Positions 53,907 through 62,510 of a DNA stretch of 64,000 bases are shown piece by piece. The stretch lies in assembly GCF_019968905.1 (NCBI RefSeq), contig NZ_CP079946.1, positions 372,001 to 436,000 of the forward strand, in the 5' to 3' direction. How positions within the stretch are numbered: position 1 is the first letter of the stretch; each line of letters begins with the position of its first letter. Below the pieces are notes generated by a model that was not told where the DNA came from, ran no database searches, and worked only from the letters and a program-made list of their open reading frames with translations. This DNA is from Corallococcus sp. EGB (GTDB taxonomy: Bacteria > Myxococcota > Myxococcia > Myxococcales > Myxococcaceae). The translations under genes were made by a program, and so were the position numbers.

Positions 53907-55720
53907 ACGCGCTGCCTCCCGCGCTGCGCCCCTGGGCGGCGCAGCTGTCCCTGTTTCCGGAGGACCTGGCGCGGCACCTGGGGCCTCACGTGGCCCGGCT
54001 GTCGGCGGCGGTCGGGACGCTGCGGCCTCGCGGCGAGGCCGAGGGCGGTGAGCCTCAGGGCTACGATGGCCTCGCTTGCCGGGGGACGTTTGAACGGCTG
54101 CTCGTCAGTGAATGGCTCTGGGCCCTGGAGGCACCGGAGGAGCTGGTGCGCCGCGCGGCGTTCGGCGAGCTGTCGTTCCTCAAGCCCGCGTTCCGTCAGC
54201 CGCAGGGGGCGCGGCGCACCGTGGTGCTGCTGGACGTGGGGCCGGATCAGCTGGGCCTGCCTCGCATCGCGCACCTCGCGCTGCTGGTGGTGCTCGCGCG
54301 TCGCGCCGAGGCCGTGGGCGCGGCGTTCACGTGGGGCGCGCTCCAGACCGAGCCTGCCCGCGCCACCCACGAGGGGCTGAGCGGCACGTCATTGCTCGCG
54401 TGGCTCGATGCCCGCTCCCCCGTGCCCGCGTCCCCGGCGCACCTGGCCGCGTGGCGCGAGGCCCTGTCGCTTTCGCGGGCGCCCGAGGACGTGTGGCTCG
54501 TGGGCTCCTCGCGCCTGGGGCGGCTGGAGGGCTCGGAGGGGATGTCCCGCGTGGAGGTCTCCGAACCGATGGAGCCCGGCGCGCACCGGCTCTCCGTGGA
54601 CGTGAGGCCCGCGGCGCGAGTGCCCCACTCGGTGGTGCTGGAGCTTCCGCCTCGGGATGATTGTGTGCGGCTGCTGCGCAATCCCTTCGCCTCCAGTCCA
54701 AAGGCTTCCGGGTGGCTGCCGCGCAAGGCCGGCCAGAGGATGGCGAAGTTCTCCTTCTCCGGGGATGGCCGGCGCGTGCTGCTGTTCTCCGGGGATGGCG
54801 CCGTGGAGGCCATGGCCGTGCCGCATTCTCCGCGCGCGACCGTGCCCAAGCCCCGGCGCGTCCAGGTGCCGCCCGGGCAGCGCGTGGTCGCCGCAGGGTG
54901 GCGCTCCTCGGGGGGATTGCTCGTGCTCGCGCGGGACCGGGACACGTACGTGATGCACGGGCACGTGCGCACGCCGAACGGTTACCGGAAGGCGCGCTAC
55001 CACGTGGCGGGTGACTTCAACCGGCCGGATACCGCGTCGGACGCGCTCCCGTTGAGCCTCATGAGCTGGGTGGATCCGGGGGGGCGGGAACACCTGTGGG
55101 TGAAGAACGAGAAGGAGGCGCTGTTCTCGCTGGCGCCTCTCTCCTTGGAGCGCAGCTCGGAGATCAAGGTGGAGGAGGAGGGGGTCTCCGCGATGGCGGA
55201 GGTGGCCGCGCGCCCGGTCTGCGTGGTTCGTCCCCGGGGCGTGGCGGCAGGGCCCGCGTTCGTCATCTCGCGGCTCAGGGTGCTGTGCGAGGAGCCGGAA
55301 CGCACGGTCCCGCTCAACGCGCGTGGTGGAGATGCGTACTTCGGCTACTCGCCGTCGGGGGCGCATCCGGACGCAGGGCTGCTCGCGGTGCGTGACAAGG
55401 GGCTGGAGTGGCGGCTGTTCCTCGACACGGGCGTGTCGGTCGTCGCCGTGCCGGAGGGGCACCGTGTGGTGGGCGTGGTGCAGCCGCCCGCGCCTTCGCT
55501 TCCCGGGCTGATCGCGTTGGATCCGGATCATCGCACCTTCCACCTCTTCTCTCGTCAGCCACCCCGGACGCTCGCGATGGCCAGTGGCCCCGTGGTGCAA
55601 GCCGCGGCGAGCCACGGGCAGGCGGTGTTGGGATGGCTGACGCAGGCGGGAGAGTTCGTGTTGTGGGACCTGATGGAGCAGGCGGTGTTGTTCCGCTCCC
55701 TCCAGGAGGCCACGCCGTGA
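53903..55720 (+). CDS. vWA-like plus beta-propeller protein of the ternary system
   Basis: 605 residues from GTG 53903. Residues 1-100 are the conserved front part of these proteins (LSLFPEDLARHLGPHVARL, GYDGLACRGTFERLLVSEW, RRAAFGELSFLK). A vWA-like domain starts at RRTVVLLDVGPDQLGLPRI: the MIDAS DxSxS is DVGPD (111-115), so metal-ion binding is probably lost. From about 270 a propeller of short strands follows (AKFSFSGDGRRVLLFSGDGAVEAM, RVVAAGWRSSGGLLVLARD). The stop overlaps the next GTG. It should be the substrate-recognising partner of the MoxR ATPase. Confidence 0.75.
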   Translation: MNALPPALRPWAAQLSLFPEDLARHLGPHVARLSAAVGTLRPRGEAEGGEPQGYDGLACRGTFERLLVSEWLWALEAPEELVRRAAFGELSFLKPAFRQPQGARRTVVLLDVGPDQLGLPRIAHLALLVVLARRAEAVGAAFTWGALQTEPARATHEGLSGTSLLAWLDARSPVPASPAHLAAWREALSLSRAPEDVWLVGSSRLGRLEGSEGMSRVEVSEPMEPGAHRLSVDVRPAARVPHSVVLELPPRDDCVRLLRNPFASSPKASGWLPRKAGQRMAKFSFSGDGRRVLLFSGDGAVEAMAVPHSPRATVPKPRRVQVPPGQRVVAAGWRSSGGLLVLARDRDTYVMHGHVRTPNGYRKARYHVAGDFNRPDTASDALPLSLMSWVDPGGREHLWVKNEKEALFSLAPLSLERSSEIKVEEEGVSAMAEVAARPVCVVRPRGVAAGPAFVISRLRVLCEEPERTVPLNARGGDAYFGYSPSGAHPDAGLLAVRDKGLEWRLFLDTGVSVVAVPEGHRVVGVVQPPAPSLPGLIALDPDHRTFHLFSRQPPRTLAMASGPVVQAAASHGQAVLGWLTQAGEFVLWDLMEQAVLFRSLQEATP

Positions 55721-58710
55721 GCTCCGCGTCCGAAGCCGTGCGTCCTCGCGCTCAGGTGCACCGGGGCACCGTGGTGGTGGCGGCCTGGTGGTTCCACCCG
55801 GCGATTGTGGGCGAGGCCGAAGCGCGCCGCCGCGTGCTGGAGGCCTGGAGGCCCGGTGTCACGGTCTGGGCGCTGGAGGGAGGCCACCTGCTGAAGCTGG
55901 CCACGCCCCACCCGAGCGCGGTGGAGTCCGCGCCTGGACTGCCGCTGGTGCTGGACTCCGGCGTGCTCACCAGCGCGCCGCTGAGCCCGAAGGAGCGCGA
56001 GCGACTGGCGCCGCCCCCGGGGGCCGTCGTGCTGGTGCAGGCGGGCGTTGCCCGGGTGTATGGGCCTGGAGCGCTGCGCCAGGTGGATCCGGGAACATGG
56101 CTGGACGTGTCGGCGTGGCGGCGCGTGCGCGTGAAGGGGCTGGGCGCGCCACCCGCGCCGATGAAGACCGCGGTGGAGCCCGTGCCCGCGCCCACGCGAG
56201 AGCGGTTCGGGCCCGGGGTGCCCGGGCTCGCGCCCGAAGCGGAGCGCATGCTGGCGCGCATGGAGGGGCGGGAGGTCCCGGCGGTGGAGGCCGAAGGCTT
56301 CTTCGCGAGACTGCGGCGGGTCTTCTCGCGGAAGCCCGGCGAAGCAGTGCTGACCGTCCGTCGTGAAGGCCTGTTCACGCGGCTGCGCCGGGCATTCCGC
56401 TCGCAGCCAGCAGGCGCGGTGACCGTGCATCGCGAGGGCCTCTTCGCACGAGTGCGCAGTGCCTTCCGAACGGAGGCGCAAGGCGCACCGGGAAGCGCGT
56501 TGGCCCCGAGTCGCGCGGGGTGGTTCGAACGTCTGCGGAGCGCGTTCTCGCCGGACACGGCCAATGCCTCCGCCACGGCCACTGGCGCACGGGCCGGTTG
56601 GTTCTTACGGCTCCTCGCCGGAATGCGCGGAGATGACCCCGCCAAAGCCTCACAGGGCTCCGGCGCTGGCGAGCCCCAAGGCCCGGGCGCGCTCGAACAG
56701 CTCAAGGCGTGGATGCTCCGGAACACGCCCCTCGGAGCGCTCGTGGGGCGGCGCAAGGGAGACTACCTGCGCCACCTCTTCGAGCTCTTCGAACAGGGCG
56801 ACCTGGACGAAGCCCTGCGCCACGCCATTCCCCTGGGCAAGGCGATGGACGAACGCGCGCGGCTCGCGCTCGGTGTCCCCAGCCCGCGCGAGGAGCTGCG
56901 CATCCAACCCCACGGCCGCGGTGGGGCCGCGCAAAGCTTCGGCGGCGGCCCCGCCGTGTTCGATGCGCTGCGCGAGCGCTACCGCGAAACCTTCCGCCGC
57001 CTGGAGCGCGAAGGCCGCATCGACGAGGCCGCCTTCGTCCTCGCGGAACTCCTGGACGCGGCCGAAGAGGCCGTGTCCTTCCTGGAGCGCCACGGCCGCT
57101 TCCAGCTCGCCGCGGAGCTCGCCGAGGGGCGCAGCCTTCCGCCCGGCCTCGTGGTGCGCCAGTGGTTCCTCGCGAAGGACGTAGGGCGCGCGGTGGCCAT
57201 CGCACGGCGCTCGGGCGTGTTCGCGGACGCCGTGCTGCGCCTGGAGAAGACCCACCCCGCCGAAGCGCAGGCCCTGCGCCTCTTGTGGGCGGAGTCGCTC
57301 GCGGAGGCCGGAGACTGGTCGGGCGCGGTGGACGTCGTGTGGCCGGTGACCTCCGCGCGACACCTCGCGCGCGCCTGGATGGAGCGGGGCATCCAGGCCG
57401 GCGGCACGGGGGGCGCGAAGCTCCTGGCGCGCCTGGCTCTCGAGTCCCCGGACGGCCTGGACGCCGCGCGCGAGGCCATCCAGGACCTGCTGTCGGATGA
57501 AACCGCCGCGCGCGCCCCGGAGCGCCTGGCCTTCGCCACGGTGCTGCCTCGCTCGGGCGCCTCCGCGGCCCGCGGCGCGCTCCTCGTCCCCACCATCCGC
57601 TCACTGATGCGCGACGAGAGGGTGGAGGGGCTCCCCTCCAACGCGCGGCTCCTCCAACAACTCCTCGGCCTCCAGGACCCCGCGTTGACCGCGCTGCGCA
57701 CGGACATGCCGGCGCCGAAGGTCTCCTCCCAGCAGCCCTGGGCCGAGTCGCCGGACCTGCCTCACGTGCGCGTGTCGATGGACCGCGGCCACGCGGGCGC
57801 CCATGCCGTGCATGACGCCGTGGTGCTGCCGGGCCGGCGCGTGTTGCTCGCGCTGGGGGAAGCAGGGGCGCGGCTGGTGGGCCCGGACGGGCGCACGCTC
57901 GCGGGCTTCGACGTGCCGGCGTTCTCGCTCGTCCTCTCCGAGCAGGGCAATCGAGCCCTCGCGCTGGCGCGCCGGGGGGACCTGTGGCGCGTGTCGCGGC
58001 TGGACCTGGTGGAGCGCCGGGCCACACGCTGGTGCGACGTGGAGCTGGACGCGTGGGCCCCCACCTACGACGGGGAGCGGTGGTTCATCGCCGTGCGCGA
58101 CACCGTGAGCATGGTGGACACGCTCGCCGCCGAGCCGCGCTCCTTGTGGCGCGTGCCGGAGGTGGGCGGCACCGTGCTCCGCATGGCCGTGGACGCGAAG
58201 CACCTCTCCTTCCTCGTCCTGCACCTCACCCCGGAGCAGGAGTTCGAATACCTGGATCGCTGGTGCTACGAGTTGCCGGGCGGCCCCACCTTGCGTGGGC
58301 GCTCGAACCTGCCGGCTCCGTGGGGGACGCCGGACGCCCTCGCGCTCACGCCCGACGGTGAGGCGATGGCCGGGCGCGTCGCGGTGCCCGCGGGCGACGA
58401 GCCCGGCGTGTGGACCTACGTGGCCCCCATCGTCGCGCGGCGCTACCACCGCCCGGCCCAGCGGGCCGCGGAGCGCGCGGGCGAGGTGCTTTCGCAATCC
58501 TGGCGCGTGACCCGCTTCCAGAAGGGCGAACTGCACACCACCGTCCTGCGCACCGTCGCCGACTACGCCCGGGTGACGGTGGAGTTCTCCGGCACTCCGC
58601 CCCAGGTCGTGCGCCTCACGGAGGACTGGTGCGCCGTCCACGACCTGCTCGGCCGCGTGGTGTGGCTGGACCTGCGCACCGGCGAGGTCCACCGCGTGCC
58701 GGTGGTGTGA
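55717..58710 (+). CDS. bpX6-like / amphipathic-repeat / propeller protein of the ternary system
   Basis: 997 residues from GTG 55717, overlapping the previous stop. Residues 1-150: a bpX6-like domain (HRGTVVVAAWWFHPAIVG, VTVWALEGGHLLKLA). Residues 193-305: five amphipathic helices of EGLFxRLRxxF type. Residues about 340-690: TPR-like helices (YLRHLFELFEQGDLDEALRHAIPLG, RLEREGRIDEAAFVLAELLDAAEEAV). Residues 700-997: beta-propeller (LLALGEAGARLVGPDGRTLAGFDV, RWFIAVRDTVSMVDTLAAE). There is no signal peptide. Architecture and gene order fit the MoxR-vWA-propeller systems; the exact biochemical role is unknown. Confidence 0.75.
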   Translation: MSSASEAVRPRAQVHRGTVVVAAWWFHPAIVGEAEARRRVLEAWRPGVTVWALEGGHLLKLATPHPSAVESAPGLPLVLDSGVLTSAPLSPKERERLAPPPGAVVLVQAGVARVYGPGALRQVDPGTWLDVSAWRRVRVKGLGAPPAPMKTAVEPVPAPTRERFGPGVPGLAPEAERMLARMEGREVPAVEAEGFFARLRRVFSRKPGEAVLTVRREGLFTRLRRAFRSQPAGAVTVHREGLFARVRSAFRTEAQGAPGSALAPSRAGWFERLRSAFSPDTANASATATGARAGWFLRLLAGMRGDDPAKASQGSGAGEPQGPGALEQLKAWMLRNTPLGALVGRRKGDYLRHLFELFEQGDLDEALRHAIPLGKAMDERARLALGVPSPREELRIQPHGRGGAAQSFGGGPAVFDALRERYRETFRRLEREGRIDEAAFVLAELLDAAEEAVSFLERHGRFQLAAELAEGRSLPPGLVVRQWFLAKDVGRAVAIARRSGVFADAVLRLEKTHPAEAQALRLLWAESLAEAGDWSGAVDVVWPVTSARHLARAWMERGIQAGGTGGAKLLARLALESPDGLDAAREAIQDLLSDETAARAPERLAFATVLPRSGASAARGALLVPTIRSLMRDERVEGLPSNARLLQQLLGLQDPALTALRTDMPAPKVSSQQPWAESPDLPHVRVSMDRGHAGAHAVHDAVVLPGRRVLLALGEAGARLVGPDGRTLAGFDVPAFSLVLSEQGNRALALARRGDLWRVSRLDLVERRATRWCDVELDAWAPTYDGERWFIAVRDTVSMVDTLAAEPRSLWRVPEVGGTVLRMAVDAKHLSFLVLHLTPEQEFEYLDRWCYELPGGPTLRGRSNLPAPWGTPDALALTPDGEAMAGRVAVPAGDEPGVWTYVAPIVARRYHRPAQRAAERAGEVLSQSWRVTRFQKGELHTTVLRTVADYARVTVEFSGTPPQVVRLTEDWCAVHDLLGRVVWLDLRTGEVHRVPVV
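56293..56640 (+). repeat. Five amphipathic repeats inside the propeller protein
   Basis: Units start near residues 193 (EGFFARLRRVFSRK), 217 (EGLFTRLRRAFRSQ), 240 (EGLFARVRSAFRTE), 267 (AGWFERLRSAFSPD) and 294 (AGWFLRLLAGMRGD), spaced 23-27 residues. The hydrophobic F/L and basic R residues fall on opposite helix faces. The DNA of the copies has diverged, so the repeat is old and kept at protein level. Confidence 0.85.
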
Positions 58711-58719
58711 ACCCTCGCG

Positions 58720-59406
58720 TCAGGCGCAGCGCAGGTGGCTGGGCACGATGACGATGCTCGCCGTCAGCGCGCAGGCACCGTCGTCCACCTCCAGCACCAC
58801 GCGCACGCCCTCCACCGTCACCAGCAGCGAGGGATGATCGCTGTGCAGCGCCATCAGCCACGACGACGCCAGCGGCAGCTCCGTGGCCGCCAGCTCCGCG
58901 GCGCGCAGGAGATGCACGCGCACCGCGTGGCGGATTGGAGATGGCAGGGCGTGCAGCGCGTAGAGCGACTCGTCCGGCACCCGCAGCGAGTACGGCATGC
59001 GCGGCGGTTCGGGAGGGCGCCCGGGCAGCTCCCGCAGCCGCTCCGCCAGGACCCGCACCAGCGCCTCCGGCTGCGGCGGCTTGCGCAGGAAGCCCAACAC
59101 GCCATGCAGCGGCACGCTCGGCGCACCGCTCGCGGTGGACATCATCATCACCGTCAGGTGCCGCAGCCGCGTGTCCGTGCGCAGCTGCCCGTACAGCTCC
59201 CATCCATCCATCCGCGGCAACATCAGGTCCAGGAGGATGAGGTCCGGATGCTGCGCGCGCGGACGATGACGCAGCCAGTCCAACGCCTCCGCGCCATCCG
59301 CCACGGACGACACCAGGAAGCCCGCCTCCCGCGCCGCCCGGTCCACACGCTCCCGCCAGGACGGATCATCCTCGACGAGCAGCAGGTGGTGGATGCCCAG
59401 GGCCAT
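58720..59406 (-). CDS. Response regulator receiver with unrecognised C-terminal domain
   Basis: 228 residues. The receiver (1-115) has LLLVEDDPSWRERV, DLILLDLMLPRMDGWEL with phospho-Asp, MMMSTASG and FLRKPPQPEA. The C-terminal 100 residues (SLYALHALPSPIRHAVRVHLLRAAEL, then LMALHSDHPSLLVTVEGVRVVLEV) are not a known output domain; the end is rich in short strands. It is convergent with the last ternary-system gene (9-bp gap). No kinase is adjacent on the same strand. Confidence 0.8.
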   Translation of the reverse strand: MALGIHHLLLVEDDPSWRERVDRAAREAGFLVSSVADGAEALDWLRHRPRAQHPDLILLDLMLPRMDGWELYGQLRTDTRLRHLTVMMMSTASGAPSVPLHGVLGFLRKPPQPEALVRVLAERLRELPGRPPEPPRMPYSLRVPDESLYALHALPSPIRHAVRVHLLRAAELAATELPLASSWLMALHSDHPSLLVTVEGVRVVLEVDDGACALTASIVIVPSHLRCA

Positions 59407-59571
59407 CCCCGGATTCGACCTGCTTTTCCTCGGATTCTTGAAGCGGCCCTGGGTCCAGCGGGCTCCCCAGCGTCGCCTGCCCGACAGTGGGCCCCGGGGA
59501 CTGTTTCCCTCCGACGCCTGGCGCCTGACCGCACTTGGGACCGTGCCGCTGTCATCTTGCAGAGAAGCTGT

Positions 59572-59856
59572 ATGTGCACACCCTCTGGCGCGCCCATGGC
59601 CTACCGCTGTCAGCTGGAACCCCCGGTGGTGCGCACGCTCACGGCGTGTCCGCCTCCGGTGCGCGAGCAGCTCCAGGCGGAGCTGGGGGCGCTCGCCAGC
59701 CGGATGCCGTCGCTTCCGGCTCCGCCCGCGGGGCGCGAGGGGGCGACGGTGCTCGCCTGCGGCTTCCAGGTCCGCTACCGCGTGGAGCCGGACGCGGGGC
59801 TCCTGCGGCTGACGGCCCTGTGGCCGCTGGGGCTGGTCCGTTCGCCTTCCTCCTGA
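59572..59856 (+). CDS. Small protein, possibly RelE/ParE-like
   Basis: 94 residues from ATG 59572 (weak AGAGAAG five bases upstream; ATG 59596 is the alternative). VVRTLTACPPPVREQLQAELGALASRM gives a helix pair and FQVRYRVEPDAGLLRLTALWPLG a strand hairpin, the order of RelE/ParE toxins (helices, then YRV-type strands). No antitoxin gene of normal size is next to it, and the catalytic residues cannot be judged. It could also be an unrelated small protein. Confidence 0.45.
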   Translation: MCTPSGAPMAYRCQLEPPVVRTLTACPPPVREQLQAELGALASRMPSLPAPPAGREGATVLACGFQVRYRVEPDAGLLRLTALWPLGLVRSPSS

Positions 59857-59965
59857 CACGTCGCCAGACGGTCCTTGTCGCGTCGAGGGCGGGAGCCTAA
59901 GTCGGGAGGAGACCTCTTCTCATCCCGGACGCCCCCAGGTCCCTCCGACCCACGAGCCTCGCACC

Positions 59966-61891
59966 GTGTCCCTGCCCCTGGCCGACTTCCTCTTCCAGTC
60001 CCGCGACGTGCTGCAGGACGCATGGCTTCACGAAGCCCCCGGCTCCGGTGACACCTTCATGCACGGGCTGTCCGCGGTGGCGGCCCGCATGGCGAACCCG
60101 GACGCGCGCGTGTCCGACGCGCTGGCGCGCGAGCTGTCGCTCCTGGTGCAGGGCTCCGACGGGCACCCCACGACCACCAACTTCCGGCGCCTGCGCGACA
60201 CGGTGCTGCGGCTGTGGCGCGAGCGGGGAGGCGACGACGCCGCGCAGGTGGAGCGCTTCCACGACGCCGTGGACGCGGTGGAGGCCGCGGCGCTGGAGGC
60301 CCATGTCCAGGCGCGGCTGCTCGCCTCGCGCGAGGCGGCGGAGGCGGCGCGCGAGCGGGGCGCTGGCTCGGATACGCCCGGGCCCCAGCGCTGGGAGGAC
60401 ATCTTCGCGCACCTGGGCGTGGGCGTGGCGGTGATGGACGCCGACGACAGCACGTTCGTGGCGGCGAACCCCGCGCTCGCGCGCATGCACGGGCAGCCTC
60501 CCGAGTCGCTCAAGGGCATGCGGCTGGAGGAGCTGGTCGCGCCCGAGTCCCGAGGCGCGCTGCCCCGGCACATGGCCGCCGCCAGCTCCAAGCCCTTCCA
60601 CGAGTACGAAGCGCTGCACCTGCGCCGCGACGGCAGCCGCTTCCCCGCGTTCGTGCACGTGACGTCCCTGCGGGATGCCACGGGCCGCCGCGTGGGCCGC
60701 GCCGCCACGGTGCTGGACATCACCCAGCGCCGCCACGGCGAGGCGGAGCGCCAGCGCCTGCTGGCCACCATCGAGGCGGAGCGCGCGCGCCTGGCGGCGG
60801 TGTTGGACCAGCTGCCCGCGGGCGTGCTCATCGCGGAGGCGCCCAGCGGCCGGCTGCTGCTCGGCAACCGCGCGCTGGAGTCGCTGCTGGGCCACCCCTT
60901 CCGGCCCTCGGCCAACCTGGCGGACTACGAGGCGTCGCACCAGATGTTCACCGCGGACAACCAGCCGCTGCCGGACGACGCGTGGCCCATGGCCCGCGCG
61001 CTGCGCACCGGTGAGACGCGCCAGGCGGAGCCGCTCCAGGTGCGCCGGCCGGACGGCACCACCGCGCACCTGTTGGGCTCCAGCGCTCCCGTGCGCGACC
61101 GGGACGACCAGATTGTCGCGGGCGTCGTCACCCTGGTGGACGTCACCGAGCGCCGCCGCGCGGAGGATGCGGCGCGCGAGGCGGCGCAGTTCGGCGAGCG
61201 GCTCATCGCCATCGTCAGCCACGACCTGCGCAACCCCCTCAACGCCATCCAGCTGTCCGTCACCAAGCTCCTGCACGGCGACGCGCTCCAGGAGCGCGAC
61301 CGCAAGGCCGTGTCCCGCATCGCACGCTCCGGCGAGCGCATGGCGCGGATGATTTCGGAGCTGCTCGACTTCACCCGCAGCCGGCTGGGCGGCGGCATCC
61401 CGATTGAGCGGGTGCCCGGCGACGTGCGCATGGTGGTGCGCCAGGCGGTGGAGGAGCTGGAGGCGGCGTGGCCGGAGCGCTCGCTCACGCTGACCGTGGG
61501 GCCGGGGCGCTACGACGGCGCCTGGGACGCGGACCGGCTGCTGCAGGTGGTGAGCAACCTGGGCGGCAACGCGCTCCAGTACAGCCCGCCGGACTCACCC
61601 GTGCGCTTCACGCTGTCGGACGCGGACACGAACGTGGTGCTGGAGGTGCACAACGGCGGAGACCCCATCCCGCCGGACCTGCTGCCGCGCCTGTTCGACC
61701 CGTTCCGGCGCGGCGCGGGCGGCAACACGCACGGCGGCCTGGGGCTGGGGCTCTACATCGTCGAACAGGTGGTGAAGGGCCACGGGGGCCGCATCGAGGT
61801 GCGCTCGCGCGCGTCCGAGGGCACCGTCTTCCGCGTGCTCCTGCCGCGCGAGCATGCGCCGCATCCCGCGACGCCGCCGCACGCTCAGTAG
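59966..61891 (+). CDS. Sensor histidine kinase (RsbRD-like, PAS, PAS, HisKA, HATPase)
   Basis: 641 residues from GTG 59966. The N-terminal 140 residues are a helical RsbRD-like region (ADFLFQSRDVLQDAWLH, then ARELSLLVQGSDGHP). PAS 1: IFAHLGVGVAVMDADDSTF, ending DITQRRH. PAS 2: VLDQLPAGVLIAEAPSGRLL, ending DVTERRR. HisKA: SHDLRNPL, His419. ATPase: NLGGNALQYS, a G1 box changed to HNGGDPIP, and GGLGLGLYIV. Kinases with this G1 change (NGGDPIP) are common in myxobacteria and seem functional. Its stop overlaps the stop of the convergent receiver gene by 7 bp. Confidence 0.88.
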   Translation: MSLPLADFLFQSRDVLQDAWLHEAPGSGDTFMHGLSAVAARMANPDARVSDALARELSLLVQGSDGHPTTTNFRRLRDTVLRLWRERGGDDAAQVERFHDAVDAVEAAALEAHVQARLLASREAAEAARERGAGSDTPGPQRWEDIFAHLGVGVAVMDADDSTFVAANPALARMHGQPPESLKGMRLEELVAPESRGALPRHMAAASSKPFHEYEALHLRRDGSRFPAFVHVTSLRDATGRRVGRAATVLDITQRRHGEAERQRLLATIEAERARLAAVLDQLPAGVLIAEAPSGRLLLGNRALESLLGHPFRPSANLADYEASHQMFTADNQPLPDDAWPMARALRTGETRQAEPLQVRRPDGTTAHLLGSSAPVRDRDDQIVAGVVTLVDVTERRRAEDAAREAAQFGERLIAIVSHDLRNPLNAIQLSVTKLLHGDALQERDRKAVSRIARSGERMARMISELLDFTRSRLGGGIPIERVPGDVRMVVRQAVEELEAAWPERSLTLTVGPGRYDGAWDADRLLQVVSNLGGNALQYSPPDSPVRFTLSDADTNVVLEVHNGGDPIPPDLLPRLFDPFRRGAGGNTHGGLGLGLYIVEQVVKGHGGRIEVRSRASEGTVFRVLLPREHAPHPATPPHAQ

Positions 61892-62268
61892 GCGGCGGCT
61901 AATTGTGACTGCTGGGAGCGGAACGGCTCCAACGCGCGCATCAGGTCGTCCAGGTCCAGCGGCTTGGGGATGGACGCCCGGATGCCCTGGGGCACGGGGC
62001 GGGTGGCGCCCGCGCCCGACACGACGATGACGGGCAGGTTCTTCAGGCGCGGCTCCTTCTGCACGCGCTCCATCAGCTCCCAGCCGCTCATCACCGGCAT
62101 CATCAGGTCCAGCAGCATCACGTCCGGCAAGGGGCCGCGCCGCAGGCGCTCCCATGCGTGCAGGCCGTTGCCGGCGACCTCCACGGCGAACCCCTCCAGC
62201 GTGAGGAATTCCTCGAGCATCTCACGGCTGTCGACATGGTCTTCCACGAGGAGGATGAGGCTTCGCAT
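61885..62268 (-). CDS. Single-domain response regulator (CheY-like)
   Basis: 127 residues, receiver only. ILLVEDHVDSREML holds the acidic pocket, VMLLDLMMPVMSGWEL the phospho-Asp, VIVVSGAGA the Thr/Ser switch, and IPKPLDLDD the Lys. It lacks an output domain, so it works by protein contact or as a phospho-relay. Its 3' end overlaps the convergent kinase gene (61885-61891), a natural partner candidate, although convergent pairs are not co-transcribed. Confidence 0.9.
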   Translation of the reverse strand: MRSLILLVEDHVDSREMLEEFLTLEGFAVEVAGNGLHAWERLRRGPLPDVMLLDLMMPVMSGWELMERVQKEPRLKNLPVIVVSGAGATRPVPQGIRASIPKPLDLDDLMRALEPFRSQQSQLAAAY

Positions 62269-62510
62269 GGCACCCGGGAGCCTCCCCCCGTCCGGCCCCT
62301 GTCGCAAAGTCCTCGTGTCCAGGGAACGTCCAACCCTGGACGGAAGGCCATTGGCAATGTGAAGCCCGCGCCATTGTGGGGGCCTTGGAGGGCAGGTGGC
62401 CGGCCAGGCGTTGAAGCCAACCCCCTGAAAAGTGGAGGGGGCCTCCCCCTTCCGGGCGCTGGGGGCGCGGAAGGCGAAGGCCCCACCGGAGACCGTCATC
62501 CAGGGGTTGT

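Noticed and set aside
62269-62510. Two GC hairpins (8-bp stem at 62317-62341 and CCCCCT/AGGGGG near 62425) as terminator or small RNA
   Set aside because: Neither is followed by a T-run, and short stems are expected by chance in such GC-rich spacers.
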